A stretch of DNA of 34,174 nt from Kiritimatiellota bacterium. GTDB lineage: Bacteria > Verrucomicrobiota > Lentisphaeria > Victivallales > JAADHT01. The notes beneath the pieces were generated by a model. It made no database searches. It worked only from the letters and a program-made list of their open reading frames with translations, and was not told where the DNA came from. Of this stretch, positions 21,826-30,198 are shown piece by piece. How positions within the stretch are numbered: the stretch's first letter is position 1; each line of letters begins with the position of its first letter. The stretch covers positions 1 to 34,174 of the forward strand of contig JAUUYH010000005.1 in NCBI GenBank assembly GCA_030590505.1, written 5' to 3'. The translations under genes were made by a program, and so were the position numbers.

Positions 21826-21982
21826 CATATAGAATATTAGATGCTTGATGCTTGAGAAAACCATAAATCATCAGGAATCTAGTAAAAAGTGATTAATAAA
21901 GATTGTTTTTTTTATATTCTGAATTAAACTATTAAAAATGAAGAGGTAATCACAATGAAATCTCAGGTTTTATGTGCAAATA

Positions 21983-22007
21983 AATATAATTCGCAATCAG
22001 GAGAAAA
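21983..22007 (+). repeat. 25-bp repeat copy 2, supplying the GGAG ribosome-binding site of the PIN gene
   Basis: AATATAATTCGCAATCAGGAGAAAA followed directly by GTG. Confidence 0.85.
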
Positions 22008-22484
22008 GTGAAAAAAGAAAAAGTATACCTTGATTCCACGGTTCCAAGTTATTTTTTTGATGAAAGAAAACAACTGAATTCATTTATTGATATTACGAAA
22101 CAATGGTGGCACAGTTAGTCTAAAAATTATGAGATTTGGATTTCAGATGCAGTTATACAGGAACTTGGCGAAGGGAATTATCCAAGAAAAGATGAGATTC
22201 TTGAGTTTGTAAGAGAAATTCCATTGCTTGAACCGAATAAAGATTTGGAATAAATTGTAGATTTTTATATTGAAAATTATGTAATGCCTAATGATTTAAT
22301 AGGCGATGCCGTTCATCTGGCATACGCTTCTTTTTATGAAATAAACTATTTATTGACTTGGAACTGTAATCATTTGGCTAATGCGAATAAACGTAAGCAC
22401 ATAAGAGTTATAAATGGAAGGCTTGGATTATCTACTCCTGAAATCGTAACACCTATGGAGTTGTTTAAGGAGGATGAAAAATGA
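22008..22484 (+). pseudogene. PIN-domain toxin-like gene with two in-frame stops
   Basis: VKKEKVYLDSTVPSYFFDERKQLNSFIDITKQWWHS*SKNYEIWISDAVIQELGEGNYPRKDEILEFVREIPLLEPNKDLE*IVDFYIENYVMPNDLIGDAVHLAYASFYEINYLLTWNCNHLANANKRKHIRVINGRLGLSTPEIVTPMELFKEDEK; TAG at 22116-22118 and TAA at 22251-22253 in one otherwise continuous frame. Confidence 0.85.
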
Positions 22485-22729
22485 TCTCTAACGAAATACT
22501 TGAAGAAAAATACAAAGTACAGAAACGCTTGTCAAAAAAAGCGAAAAACATTCATGACTATTTTCTAAAAGCACATCAAGCAACAGAAAATTTTACACAT
22601 AAAGACAGTGGAATAAAATATCATGAAACAACTCCACCTCAACACATGGTTTCAGAAAAAACAGCTAAATATAATTCGAAATCCGGAGAAAAACCACCCG
22701 ATGATATTATGATAAAAAAGACCACTTGA
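22481..22729 (+). CDS. Small putative antitoxin partner of the PIN gene
   Basis: ATGA overlap with the PIN frame; MISNEILEEKYKVQKRLSKKAKNIHDYFLKAHQAT. Its 3' part includes repeat copy 3. Confidence 0.5.
   Translation: MISNEILEEKYKVQKRLSKKAKNIHDYFLKAHQATENFTHKDSGIKYHETTPPQHMVSEKTAKYNSKSGEKPPDDIMIKKTT
22668..22692 (+). repeat. 25-bp repeat copy 3
   Basis: AATATAATTCGAAATCCGGAGAAAA. Confidence 0.85.
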
Positions 22730-22834
22730 TCATTCATAAATCAAATAACTTTAACATTAAAAGCAGTTCCCCATTCTACAAGAGTGGTTTAATTGGACAG
22801 TAAAACAACACCAATCTTGATGATATACTAGCGA

Positions 22835-22910
22835 CGGATGAAATCTTAACATTTTCTTTAAACTTAATTAGCTAGCAAAAGAAAGACAAGATATCTACCG
22901 CTTGCGGTAT
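22835..22910 (+). repeat. 76-bp inverted repeat, left arm
   Basis: CGGATGAAATCTTAACATTTTCTTTAAACTTAATTAGCTAGCAAAAGAAAGACAAGATATCTACCGCTTGCGGTAT; differs at 3 positions from the reverse complement of 25653-25728. Confidence 0.95.
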
Positions 22911-22912
22911 AT

Positions 22913-24088
22913 TTAAAGAAGTCTAACATCTAACATCGTTCCTTTTTTTATAACTGTCTCTCCGATTGGAATAACAATTGCGCCATCAGCGTTGCACATT
23001 GCACTTATGTGAGCGGATCCATGATAATCAACTTTTAAAATTTTTCCTGAAGATACAAATTTTACTGGAATAATTGAAGCTCGCACCGCTTTTTTACGCT
23101 TAATCTCTTCACTCAACTCAGCCTTTATAGTTGTATGGTCAAAATTGTGTCCCATCATTTGATAAAGAAACGGTTTGATCAGCATTTCAAACTGCAGGAA
23201 TGTAGATACAGGATTTCCGGGAAGCCCGAAGCATCTCGTATCTTCTATAACTCCAAATGTCGATGGATTACCTGGTTGTACTGCAACTTTATTGAATAAG
23301 ATTTCAACTCCATTTTCTTTCAGGATTCCGGGAACTAAATCGTAATCCCCCATAGATACGCCTCCAGAAAGAATGAGGATATCATTCTCAGCGATTCCAC
23401 GTTTTATCGCACCATCAATCGCCTCTTCCGTGTCAACAGCAATTCCGTAGTTGCGAACTTCGCAACCCATATTTTGTGCCTGTGCTGCAAGTTGCCAGCC
23501 GTTACTATTTCTAATTTTTGCACCTTCAGCTTTTTCTGACGGTTCAACAAGTTCACTGCCGGTTGCAATTATTCCTACACGCGGTTTGTCCGCAACTAAC
23601 ACCTCTGCACAGCCAAGAGTTGCAAGTACCGCAATATGCTCTGGCTTTATCAGTACTCCTTTTTCTAATACAATATCACCAGACTTTATATCTTCAGCTT
23701 TATAACAAATATTATTTCTTGTCTCCTTGGCGGTAAAGCGTATTTTGCCACCTTCAATCTCTTCTGTATATTCCACCATAATCACACAGTCTGCTCCTTC
23801 CGGAACCACTGCACCTGTCATTATTTTAGAGCATTGACTCGCTGAAATATCTTTTTTAGGACAATATCCTGCAGGAATTTCTTCAATAACAGTAAGTTCC
23901 TTGCAAAAATCCTCACGACGACATGCATATCCATCCATTGCTGATTTATCAAAAGGAGGCATATCCATATCCGATTCTATATCTTCAGCTAATATACGAT
24001 TAAGACTTTCTGCCAATGAGACACTTTTTATCCCAGTTCTGACGACAGTGCCCATCACAATCTTTTTCGCTTCTTCAAATGTTATCAT
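22913..24088 (-). CDS. moeA: Molybdopterin molybdotransferase MoeA
   Basis: DMPPFDKSAMDGYACRREDF, IMTGAVVPEGADCVIMVE, LSGGVSMGDYDLVPGIL, FGLPGNPVSTFLQFE. Confidence 0.95.
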   Translation of the reverse strand: MITFEEAKKIVMGTVVRTGIKSVSLAESLNRILAEDIESDMDMPPFDKSAMDGYACRREDFCKELTVIEEIPAGYCPKKDISASQCSKIMTGAVVPEGADCVIMVEYTEEIEGGKIRFTAKETRNNICYKAEDIKSGDIVLEKGVLIKPEHIAVLATLGCAEVLVADKPRVGIIATGSELVEPSEKAEGAKIRNSNGWQLAAQAQNMGCEVRNYGIAVDTEEAIDGAIKRGIAENDILILSGGVSMGDYDLVPGILKENGVEILFNKVAVQPGNPSTFGVIEDTRCFGLPGNPVSTFLQFEMLIKPFLYQMMGHNFDHTTIKAELSEEIKRKKAVRASIIPVKFVSSGKILKVDYHGSAHISAMCNADGAIVIPIGETVIKKGTMLDVRLL

Positions 24089-24107
24089 AATATAAATTCC
24101 TTTATCT

Positions 24108-24178
24108 AATTTAATTGTTCATATTATACGGTCGTCCGTATGCGGTCGTCCCTACGAAGAATCCCCTGCATCAATATT
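24108..24178. repeat. Direct repeat flanking the Bro-N gene, left copy
   Basis: AATTTAATTGTTCATATTATACGGTCGTCCGTATGCGGTCGTCCCTACGAAGAATCCCCTGCATCAATATT; matches 25008-25068 apart from an extra roughly 14-nt piece. Confidence 0.85.
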
Positions 24179-25000
24179 TTTCTGTTTCAAATAATTCCCG
24201 TCTGTTATAACCTTCTTTTTAGTGGTACTTTCTAACTCTTTTCTTGCATTTCTTGCAACTGAACCACCTTTTTTTGCTGAAATCTTATTTTTAGCTAAAC
24301 CTTCCGCATCTACACTCTCTGCAATCTGACGAGTTGACAATTCCGCCAAAGCTGTAAAAATCAACTCTGCATCGCTCATATGATCCCGTAAATTATGTGC
24401 TTTTAAATCTTTTAATTTTTTATGCTCTTTAACAGATAATCCGCTCCACTCAGAATGAATAAGATTTGTCAGTATTGCAAACTCTTCACCCTCTTCTATT
24501 TTATGATCCTTCCAGTAATCTGTTAACTTATTATGAGTTTCTTGTCCCAACATCCGTTGCTGAATCCATTTTTGACTTCTTCCCAATTTCTGCCAGTTTT
24601 CTCTGGCTCTGTCAAGAGATTTCCCAGGATCTGTTATCTCTGTCATCCTTTCATACCCGACCTTGGCTAACCAAAGTTTTATAGGCTCTGCTTTTTTGCT
24701 TGGTACGCTCTGAACAAGGCGTAAAATGGTTTCAACATCTGCTACATCAGTAAGGCGCATCTTACCATCTTGGGCTTTCATTTTCAACTGGTGACAATTT
24801 GTCACCACTTGACTTCCTTCAATTTTCAGCCTCTCTTTAAGCTTATTCCAGTATTTTCGTGATTTCTGATATTCCTTCTGTTCAGTCAAAGCAGCAACGA
24901 TGTCAATCACCGAAAAATACCATTTTTCTCTCTCTTCATCAAAATGACGCCGAATTTTAAAATCTTCAAATATTGTTATTTTTTTCTCTGTCATTATCAA
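24152..25000 (-). CDS. Bro-N/antirepressor-type DNA-binding protein
   Basis: FEDFKIRRHFDEEREKWYFSVIDIVAALTEQKEYQKSRKYWNKLKERLKIEGSQVVTNCHQLKMKAQDGKMRLTDVADVETILRLVQSVPSKKAEPIKLWLAKVGYERM. Confidence 0.8.
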   Translation of the reverse strand: MIMTEKKITIFEDFKIRRHFDEEREKWYFSVIDIVAALTEQKEYQKSRKYWNKLKERLKIEGSQVVTNCHQLKMKAQDGKMRLTDVADVETILRLVQSVPSKKAEPIKLWLAKVGYERMTEITDPGKSLDRARENWQKLGRSQKWIQQRMLGQETHNKLTDYWKDHKIEEGEEFAILTNLIHSEWSGLSVKEHKKLKDLKAHNLRDHMSDAELIFTALAELSTRQIAESVDAEGLAKNKISAKKGGSVARNARKELESTTKKKVITDGNYLKQKNIDAGDSS

Positions 25001-25007
25001 ATCCTTT

Positions 25008-25068
25008 TTTTAATTTTATTGTTCATATTCTACGGGCGTCCCTACGAAGAATCCCCTGCATCAATGTT
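25008..25068. repeat. Direct repeat flanking the Bro-N gene, right copy
   Basis: TTTTAATTTTATTGTTCATATTCTACGGGCGTCCCTACGAAGAATCCCCTGCATCAATGTT. Confidence 0.85.
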
Positions 25069-25629
25069 TTTTATTTTACAGTATTCATTCATTGTGTTCA
25101 CGTTTTTATACCAGTTATTCTCTGACATTTTGATGAATTCAACATTCAGGTGATCAAAAAGGGCAATAATTCTGCGTTTGCCTGATTCCAATACTTTTTC
25201 AGCATGAGGAATTACGCTTCTCCTATAAACAGCAAATAGAGGTTCATATCGATCTTTGCCAGTGACAGGTACTACAATATCTGCACCGCGTTTTTCTGCT
25301 ATTTGAACCATTTTTTTTATAAATCCCATATCTAGTTGCGGAATGTCACATGCTGTAATAAAGTTTAGCTCACTTTTTGATTTTTGCAGGCATGATAAAA
25401 TTCCCATAAGAGGACCAGCACCTATCTCTTTATCAGGCACAATAGGCAAATTAAGAAACTTATACTTCTCTGGATCATTTCCACTAATTATAAGATTATC
25501 AAAAATAGGAGCCAACTGTTCTACGATATGCGCAATCATAGGCTTGCCATTTATGGGAAGAAGGCTCTTGTCTTCACCCATTCGACTGCTTTTGCCACCG
25601 GCTAATATTATTGCTGTTTTATTTTTCAT
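25042..25629 (-). CDS. mobA: Molybdenum cofactor guanylyltransferase MobA
   Basis: AIILAGGKSSRMGEDKSLLPINGKPMI, FITACDIPQLD. Confidence 0.92.
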   Translation of the reverse strand: MKNKTAIILAGGKSSRMGEDKSLLPINGKPMIAHIVEQLAPIFDNLIISGNDPEKYKFLNLPIVPDKEIGAGPLMGILSCLQKSKSELNFITACDIPQLDMGFIKKMVQIAEKRGADIVVPVTGKDRYEPLFAVYRRSVIPHAEKVLESGKRRIIALFDHLNVEFIKMSENNWYKNVNTMNEYCKIKNIDAGDSS

Positions 25630-25652
25630 ATTTTTTATTTTACCACGACGTT

Positions 25653-25728
25653 ATACCGCAAGCGGTAGAGATCTTGTCTTTCTTTTGCTCGCTAATTAAG
25701 TTTAAAGAAAATGTTAATATTTCATCCG
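25653..25728 (-). repeat. 76-bp inverted repeat, right arm
   Basis: Reverse complement of 22835-22910 with 3 mismatches. Its outer end overlaps the mobB stop codon. Confidence 0.95.
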
Positions 25729-26297
25729 TGTAAAGCATAAATCATCTTCCATCTATTATTTGTAAATACGATCTCATCTGGCTGCAGCGACCACCCTGTT
25801 CCATCAAAATCTATCATTTCATCTGCGAAATGCGCAACTTTTTTACATGAATGCTTAATCTCTGTTGAACCTTTTTCTCTTATAATAAGAAACACTCCAG
25901 GTTCAATTACGCGCCTCGCACTATTTGATTCACAGATAATGCAGGCATTTTTAGGAATCAATTTCATCAGCTCTGACACTCCCTCTGTCAAATGCTCTCT
26001 CAAGACTCGCAACCAGTAAACTTTCTCAGCACCAGCATTGAGCATTCTAACCGTGTCTTTTTCTGCCGGTCCTTCGGTCTCTTCGGTTATCATATAATCA
26101 CCCTTTAATGATGAACAGACTCCACACCCTTCGCCGCCACGTGGACACTTACCGTCCTTCTCTTTTATGGTGGTGATTTTTATACCGATTACATTTGCGA
26201 CATTCGCATATTTTGCAATCAGCTCACAAGCAAATTCCGTCTTGCCGACATTTCGGCCTGCGGCACCAATTATTATCATATTTTCTATATTTTTCAT
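25722..26297 (-). CDS. mobB: MobB-like P-loop NTPase (Moco biosynthesis)
   Basis: IIGAAGRNVGKTEFACELI; located next to mobA. Confidence 0.7.
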   Translation of the reverse strand: MKNIENMIIIGAAGRNVGKTEFACELIAKYANVANVIGIKITTIKEKDGKCPRGGEGCGVCSSLKGDYMITEETEGPAEKDTVRMLNAGAEKVYWLRVLREHLTEGVSELMKLIPKNACIICESNSARRVIEPGVFLIIREKGSTEIKHSCKKVAHFADEMIDFDGTGWSLQPDEIVFTNNRWKMIYALHG

Positions 26298-26342
26298 GTT
26301 GTTTTCTCATTATTATACGAGCGGGCGTATTTTACGTGATAT

Positions 26343-27389
26343 TTATATAATTTTGGCGGCGGTTGCTTTGAAATTTATTATTACTTTATCTTTAATTTTT
26401 AAATTCATTTTTATCATAGACTCTTCTGTTATTAGAACTGCCATATTTACGCCGATATTAACAAAAACCTCAACCCCTAATCGTACGTTTTCAATATCCT
26501 TAATCTCTCCTCTGAAATGGTTTCTTGCACTTGATTCGGAGATCTCTTTTGAAATTGTAATTGCTTCTCCTGGTAATATTAAATTTACATGTCCGTTTTC
26601 TGCGGATGTCGCAACTTCAAACTCCACTCCGGCGGTTTTGAAGAATCCTATGTTGTTACTTTTTTTTATCAATTCTCCTTGATAGAAATTTTTAATTCCT
26701 GCGAAATTCGCAACAAATTCAGATTTAGGATGTTGGAATATTTCATTTGGTGTGCCAGTTTGGACAACCGTTCTGTTTTCCAGTACTGCAATATTTTTTG
26801 CTAGGGCAATAGCCTCCTCATAGTCATGAGTTACATGTATAACCGTCTGACCATCTGCATTTATTTTTCGTAGGAGAGAGCGCATTTCTGCTTTTGCCTG
26901 TATATCAAGCGACGCTAAAGGCTCGTCTAGTAACAACAAGTCTGGATGAGTTGCAAGGGTACGGGCAAGTGCTGTTCTTTGGGCTTCCCCCAGCGAGAGA
27001 GTCTCTGTATCTCTATTCAGGAGATGTGTTATACCTGTTTGAGTTGCAAAGGTATGGACTTCCGCTTCAATTTCTGATTTCTTTAAATTACGACACTTTA
27101 GAGGGTATGCAATATTCTCCTTTACAGAAAAGTGAGGAAACAACGATTGATCTTGATAAACTAATCCTATCCTACGATTCTGTATCTTCTCTTTTGTAAT
27201 ATCATTACCCTCAAAGTGAATAGTTCCACCATCGGCTTTAATCAGACCGATAATAATCTCCAATAAAACAGTTTTCCCTACGCCCGACTCACCAAGCAAG
27301 ACAAAATAGTCCCCTTTCTCTACAGAAAAAGATATATTTTCAATAGTAAAATCACCCAGTTTTTTTGATATATTATTAAGTTTTAGCAT
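26343..27389 (-). CDS. Molybdate/tungstate ABC transporter ATP-binding protein
   Basis: Walker A GESGVGKT, TLSLGEAQRTALARTLATHPDLLLLDEPLASLD, C-terminal TOBE-like region. Confidence 0.9.
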   Translation of the reverse strand: MLKLNNISKKLGDFTIENISFSVEKGDYFVLLGESGVGKTVLLEIIIGLIKADGGTIHFEGNDITKEKIQNRRIGLVYQDQSLFPHFSVKENIAYPLKCRNLKKSEIEAEVHTFATQTGITHLLNRDTETLSLGEAQRTALARTLATHPDLLLLDEPLASLDIQAKAEMRSLLRKINADGQTVIHVTHDYEEAIALAKNIAVLENRTVVQTGTPNEIFQHPKSEFVANFAGIKNFYQGELIKKSNNIGFFKTAGVEFEVATSAENGHVNLILPGEAITISKEISESSARNHFRGEIKDIENVRLGVEVFVNIGVNMAVLITEESMIKMNLKIKDKVIINFKATAAKII

Positions 27390-28182
27390 CTTTTTTCTTT
27401 CCTGATAGTAATCTTAAAATAATAAAAATCATAAGACAGATAAATATAAACAGTGCGGCAACTGGTCTTGAATATTTCAGACCATGAGTATTGAATCTAT
27501 CCCATATTAATATAGGCGTAATCATAGGATAATAGGCTATAACTATTACTGCTCCGAATTCACTTAACCCTCTAGCCCACATCATAATCAAGCCGGAAAG
27601 AACTGATTTCCATGCTAAAGGTAGACTAATTGTAAAAAAGACTCTACTAGGTGATGCTCCAAGAGTTAAAGCCGTTTTTTCCAATTTTTCAGGAACAGCT
27701 AAAAAACCGTCGCGAGCACCATTAATTAAAAAGGGCACACTCACAAATGCCATTGCAATTGCAATACCGCCATAACTGTTGATAAGTGAGAACCCACATT
27801 TCTCTGCTATGTTCCCGGCAAATGATCCGCGTGCGAGCACTCCAAGAAGGGCAATCCCAGCTGCAGTATGAGGAATAATAATCGGCAAATCAATGATTCC
27901 TGTAATAAACCTTTTAAATGGAAACTCTTTGCGCGCTAACAAGTACGCGAAAGGAATTGCGAGTATCGCAAAAAATAGAGTACCAGCCATAGAGACAAGC
28001 AAGGTCATTAAAATACTGCTCTGAACTTTACTGTCATTTGCCGCACTCATAAAATCGGCCCCCGAACAGTTCAAAAACATTCCAAGCAGAGGTGCAACAA
28101 TAAACAAGAGGATGCAACCTCCTGCAAATATCAGCAGTAAATTAAAATATGATATATTCTTCCTACTCATTGTCTTACTCAT
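27376..28182 (-). CDS. Molybdate/tungstate ABC transporter permease
   Basis: IIDLPIIIPHTAAGIALLGVLARGSF, WARGLSEFGAVIVIAYYPMI. Predicted start lies inside the adjacent tandem array; alternative ATG at 28170. Confidence 0.9.
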   Translation of the reverse strand: MSKTMSRKNISYFNLLLIFAGGCILLFIVAPLLGMFLNCSGADFMSAANDSKVQSSILMTLLVSMAGTLFFAILAIPFAYLLARKEFPFKRFITGIIDLPIIIPHTAAGIALLGVLARGSFAGNIAEKCGFSLINSYGGIAIAMAFVSVPFLINGARDGFLAVPEKLEKTALTLGASPSRVFFTISLPLAWKSVLSGLIMMWARGLSEFGAVIVIAYYPMITPILIWDRFNTHGLKYSRPVAALFIFICLMIFIILRLLSGKKKDAKT

Positions 28183-28328
28183 TCTTCCTACTCATTGTCT
28201 TACTCATTGTCTTACTCATTGTCTTACTCATTGTCTTACTCATTGTCTTACTCATTCTTCCTACTCATTCTTCCTACTCATTCTTCCTACTCATTGCCTT
28301 ACTCTTTGTCTTACTCTTTGTATTACTC
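28159..28328 (+). repeat. Tandem array of 12-bp (GTCTTACTCATT) and 13-bp (CTTCCTACTCATT) units
   Basis: 13 full units in order 13,12,13,12,12,12,12,12,13,13,13,12',12' plus one partial, with no unique spacers. Confidence 0.97.
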
Positions 28329-29087
28329 TGATATATTCTCCCAATACTCACATAATTTAAACAATATAGAAAAAATCTCTTTCAGGCATTTTTTTATGTT
28401 TTGAACTTCCTGTTCTTCTAGTGTCTGCCTAGCAGTTATAATATCTAAATAAGCAGAAGATTTCAACGCAGAACTCATGGCCATATTAAAAAAGCGCCTA
28501 TGATCAAAGGATGAAAAACGTCCATTGCCTTCCGCTATATTTAAAACAATACCTAAAGAATATTTATCTAAAGATGTAAAATCTTTATGAGTTAATTGAT
28601 TAAGTGAATATATTGATTTCAGCAAAGCAACATACTCTATAGCTTTTCTATATACTTGCATTTTCTCATGAGAAAAAAATGATTGTTCTTTGTTTAAATC
28701 ATACTGAGCATATTCTTCATTAATCTGAGATCTGCGATAAACACTTTTTCTTAATCCTATTAACATATTAGCAATTACAAAAAGTTTTTGTTTAGAGGTG
28801 TTTTGGTAATCTTCTGGAATCACCTCCCATATCTTTAAAATATCAATACATGCTGCACATTCCAGTGTTGATCCAAGAGAATAGTCAAGACTATTCAATC
28901 TAGCATCCGATAAAGGCATACTGTTTCCTTGTACTAGGTTTAGTACAATACTTTCTGAAGCTCTATTAATTTGATTATAGACAGCAAGAGATATCTGCTT
29001 TGAATCAAAAATAACCTGAAGTGATGTGATGAAGGCTATTGACTTTTGATACACAGATAATTTTTCATAATCAAATTGTGTTTTCAT
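28323..29087 (-). CDS. Tandem-duplicated four-helix-bundle protein (S23/23S rRNA-intervening-sequence protein family, Avd-like)
   Basis: LSVYQKSIAFITSLQ...YNQINRASESIVLNLVQGNS...LDYSLGSTLECAACIDI, then a second domain MQVYRKAIEYVALLKS...LDKYSLGIVLNIAEGNGRFSSFDHRRFFNMAMSSALKSSAYLDI. Confidence 0.85.
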   Translation of the reverse strand: MKTQFDYEKLSVYQKSIAFITSLQVIFDSKQISLAVYNQINRASESIVLNLVQGNSMPLSDARLNSLDYSLGSTLECAACIDILKIWEVIPEDYQNTSKQKLFVIANMLIGLRKSVYRRSQINEEYAQYDLNKEQSFFSHEKMQVYRKAIEYVALLKSIYSLNQLTHKDFTSLDKYSLGIVLNIAEGNGRFSSFDHRRFFNMAMSSALKSSAYLDIITARQTLEEQEVQNIKKCLKEIFSILFKLCEYWENISE

Positions 29088-29115
29088 TATATATTCCTGT
29101 TTAATTAAAAATTTT

Positions 29116-29139
29116 AGAGTAAGACAATGAGTAAGACAA
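29116..29139 (-). repeat. Two inverted units of the 28159-28328 array upstream of the four-helix-bundle gene
   Basis: AGAGTAAGACAATGAGTAAGACAA, the reverse complement of TTGTCTTACTCATTGTCTTACTCT. Confidence 0.9.
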
Positions 29140-29209
29140 CTTACCTTTCTTCCTTGTGGTTAATTTTTTCATATCTCCCCCCCTTACCCCGAGTTTACCT
29201 TACTCATTT

Positions 29210-30181
29210 TTATTTCTTCGCATACGGTTTCAACTCTTCTGGGATTGCTTTGTATGTTTCGGATTGTGATGGAATTGCAGAAGGTTGCCCAAGTTTTTCC
29301 ATTATAGCCATCCCCTTTCTGCTCAAGATAAAATCAACAAATGCCATTGCTGCAGCTTTATTCGGTGGATTTTTTGGTATTGTAATACCATAAACCATTG
29401 GTGCCCCAGTTTTGGTTATAAATTCTCCTGGTTTTTTCCCGGAGATTTGTACCGTTGCTTTTTTGTAGAAATCAGTCAACTCAGTTTTTTTTAGATTTAC
29501 TTCATCAGGAATAATCAAATATTTCAAACTATGTTGTTGTGCAACGGAACGATAAAGAAAGATATAATCTATTGCTTCTGCTTCAAGAAGAGCCAGCAAA
29601 TCTGTCTCTTTAGGACGGATATAATTGAGGTTTTTTGCTAAAAGATTATCGGTGATTGTTTTATCTTTATAATATTCTCCAGCAAGTTTCATTGTCAGAA
29701 CTGCACGATATCCGCATGGATCAGCATTCGGATCAGATCTACCAAAGATAATATCTTTTTCCATTAATATTTTGTACCAATTATCGCTGTTTATATCTTT
29801 CGAGCGTCTTGATGCTTCATGATACACAATAGACATTTCATTTGTAGCAAATTTTATATTCCATGACGCATATTCAGGAATAAGCAATTTATTTATTACA
29901 GTATAATCAGCAGAAGCCATAATATCACAAGGACGTTTAAGATCCGTAATCTTGCGTGCACATGTACGGCTACCTGAGGCTTCTAGCATAATCTCTACAT
30001 CTGGATACTCTTTATTAAACTCTTCTGTTATCTCTTTGAATGGTACACTCAAACTTCCCGCATGGAAAACGACAAGCTTCCCTGAAATTTCATTTTCATT
30101 CCCATTTTTCACCTTTTTACCGCAACTGACAAAAAGCAACGATATTGCGAATATCGCAATAATTGTTTTTAATGTTTTCAT
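29210..30181 (-). CDS. Tungstate/molybdate ABC transporter substrate-binding protein (WtpA/ModA-like lipoprotein)
   Basis: Lipobox SLLFVSCG; LVVFHAGSLSVPFKEITEEFNKEYPDVEIMLEASGSRTCARKITDLKRPCDIMASADYTVINKLLIPEYASWNIKFATNEMSIVYHE. Confidence 0.9.
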   Translation of the reverse strand: MKTLKTIIAIFAISLLFVSCGKKVKNGNENEISGKLVVFHAGSLSVPFKEITEEFNKEYPDVEIMLEASGSRTCARKITDLKRPCDIMASADYTVINKLLIPEYASWNIKFATNEMSIVYHEASRRSKDINSDNWYKILMEKDIIFGRSDPNADPCGYRAVLTMKLAGEYYKDKTITDNLLAKNLNYIRPKETDLLALLEAEAIDYIFLYRSVAQQHSLKYLIIPDEVNLKKTELTDFYKKATVQISGKKPGEFITKTGAPMVYGITIPKNPPNKAAAMAFVDFILSRKGMAIMEKLGQPSAIPSQSETYKAIPEELKPYAKK

Positions 30182-30198
30182 TTGTTTTCCTTTGTTAT

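Noticed and set aside
22116-22253. Stop-codon reassignment or programmed read-through in the PIN gene
   Set aside because: Both TAG and TAA serve as normal stops in neighbouring genes, and no recoding signal was recognised. Point-mutation pseudogene is simpler.
22740-22834. Insertion sequence end (TGGACAGT-like) before the left inverted repeat
   Set aside because: Too short to support; no transposase ORF nearby.
28159-28328. CRISPR array
   Set aside because: Units are 12-13 bp and directly contiguous, with no unique spacers and no cas genes in the window.
28112-28404. Plus-strand ORFs 28112-28360, 28149-28331 and 28195-28404
   Set aside because: Translations of the tandem array (THCLTHCLTHC, LLIVLLIVLLI, SYSLSYSLSYS). 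All three frames are open only because the repeat lacks stops on that strand.
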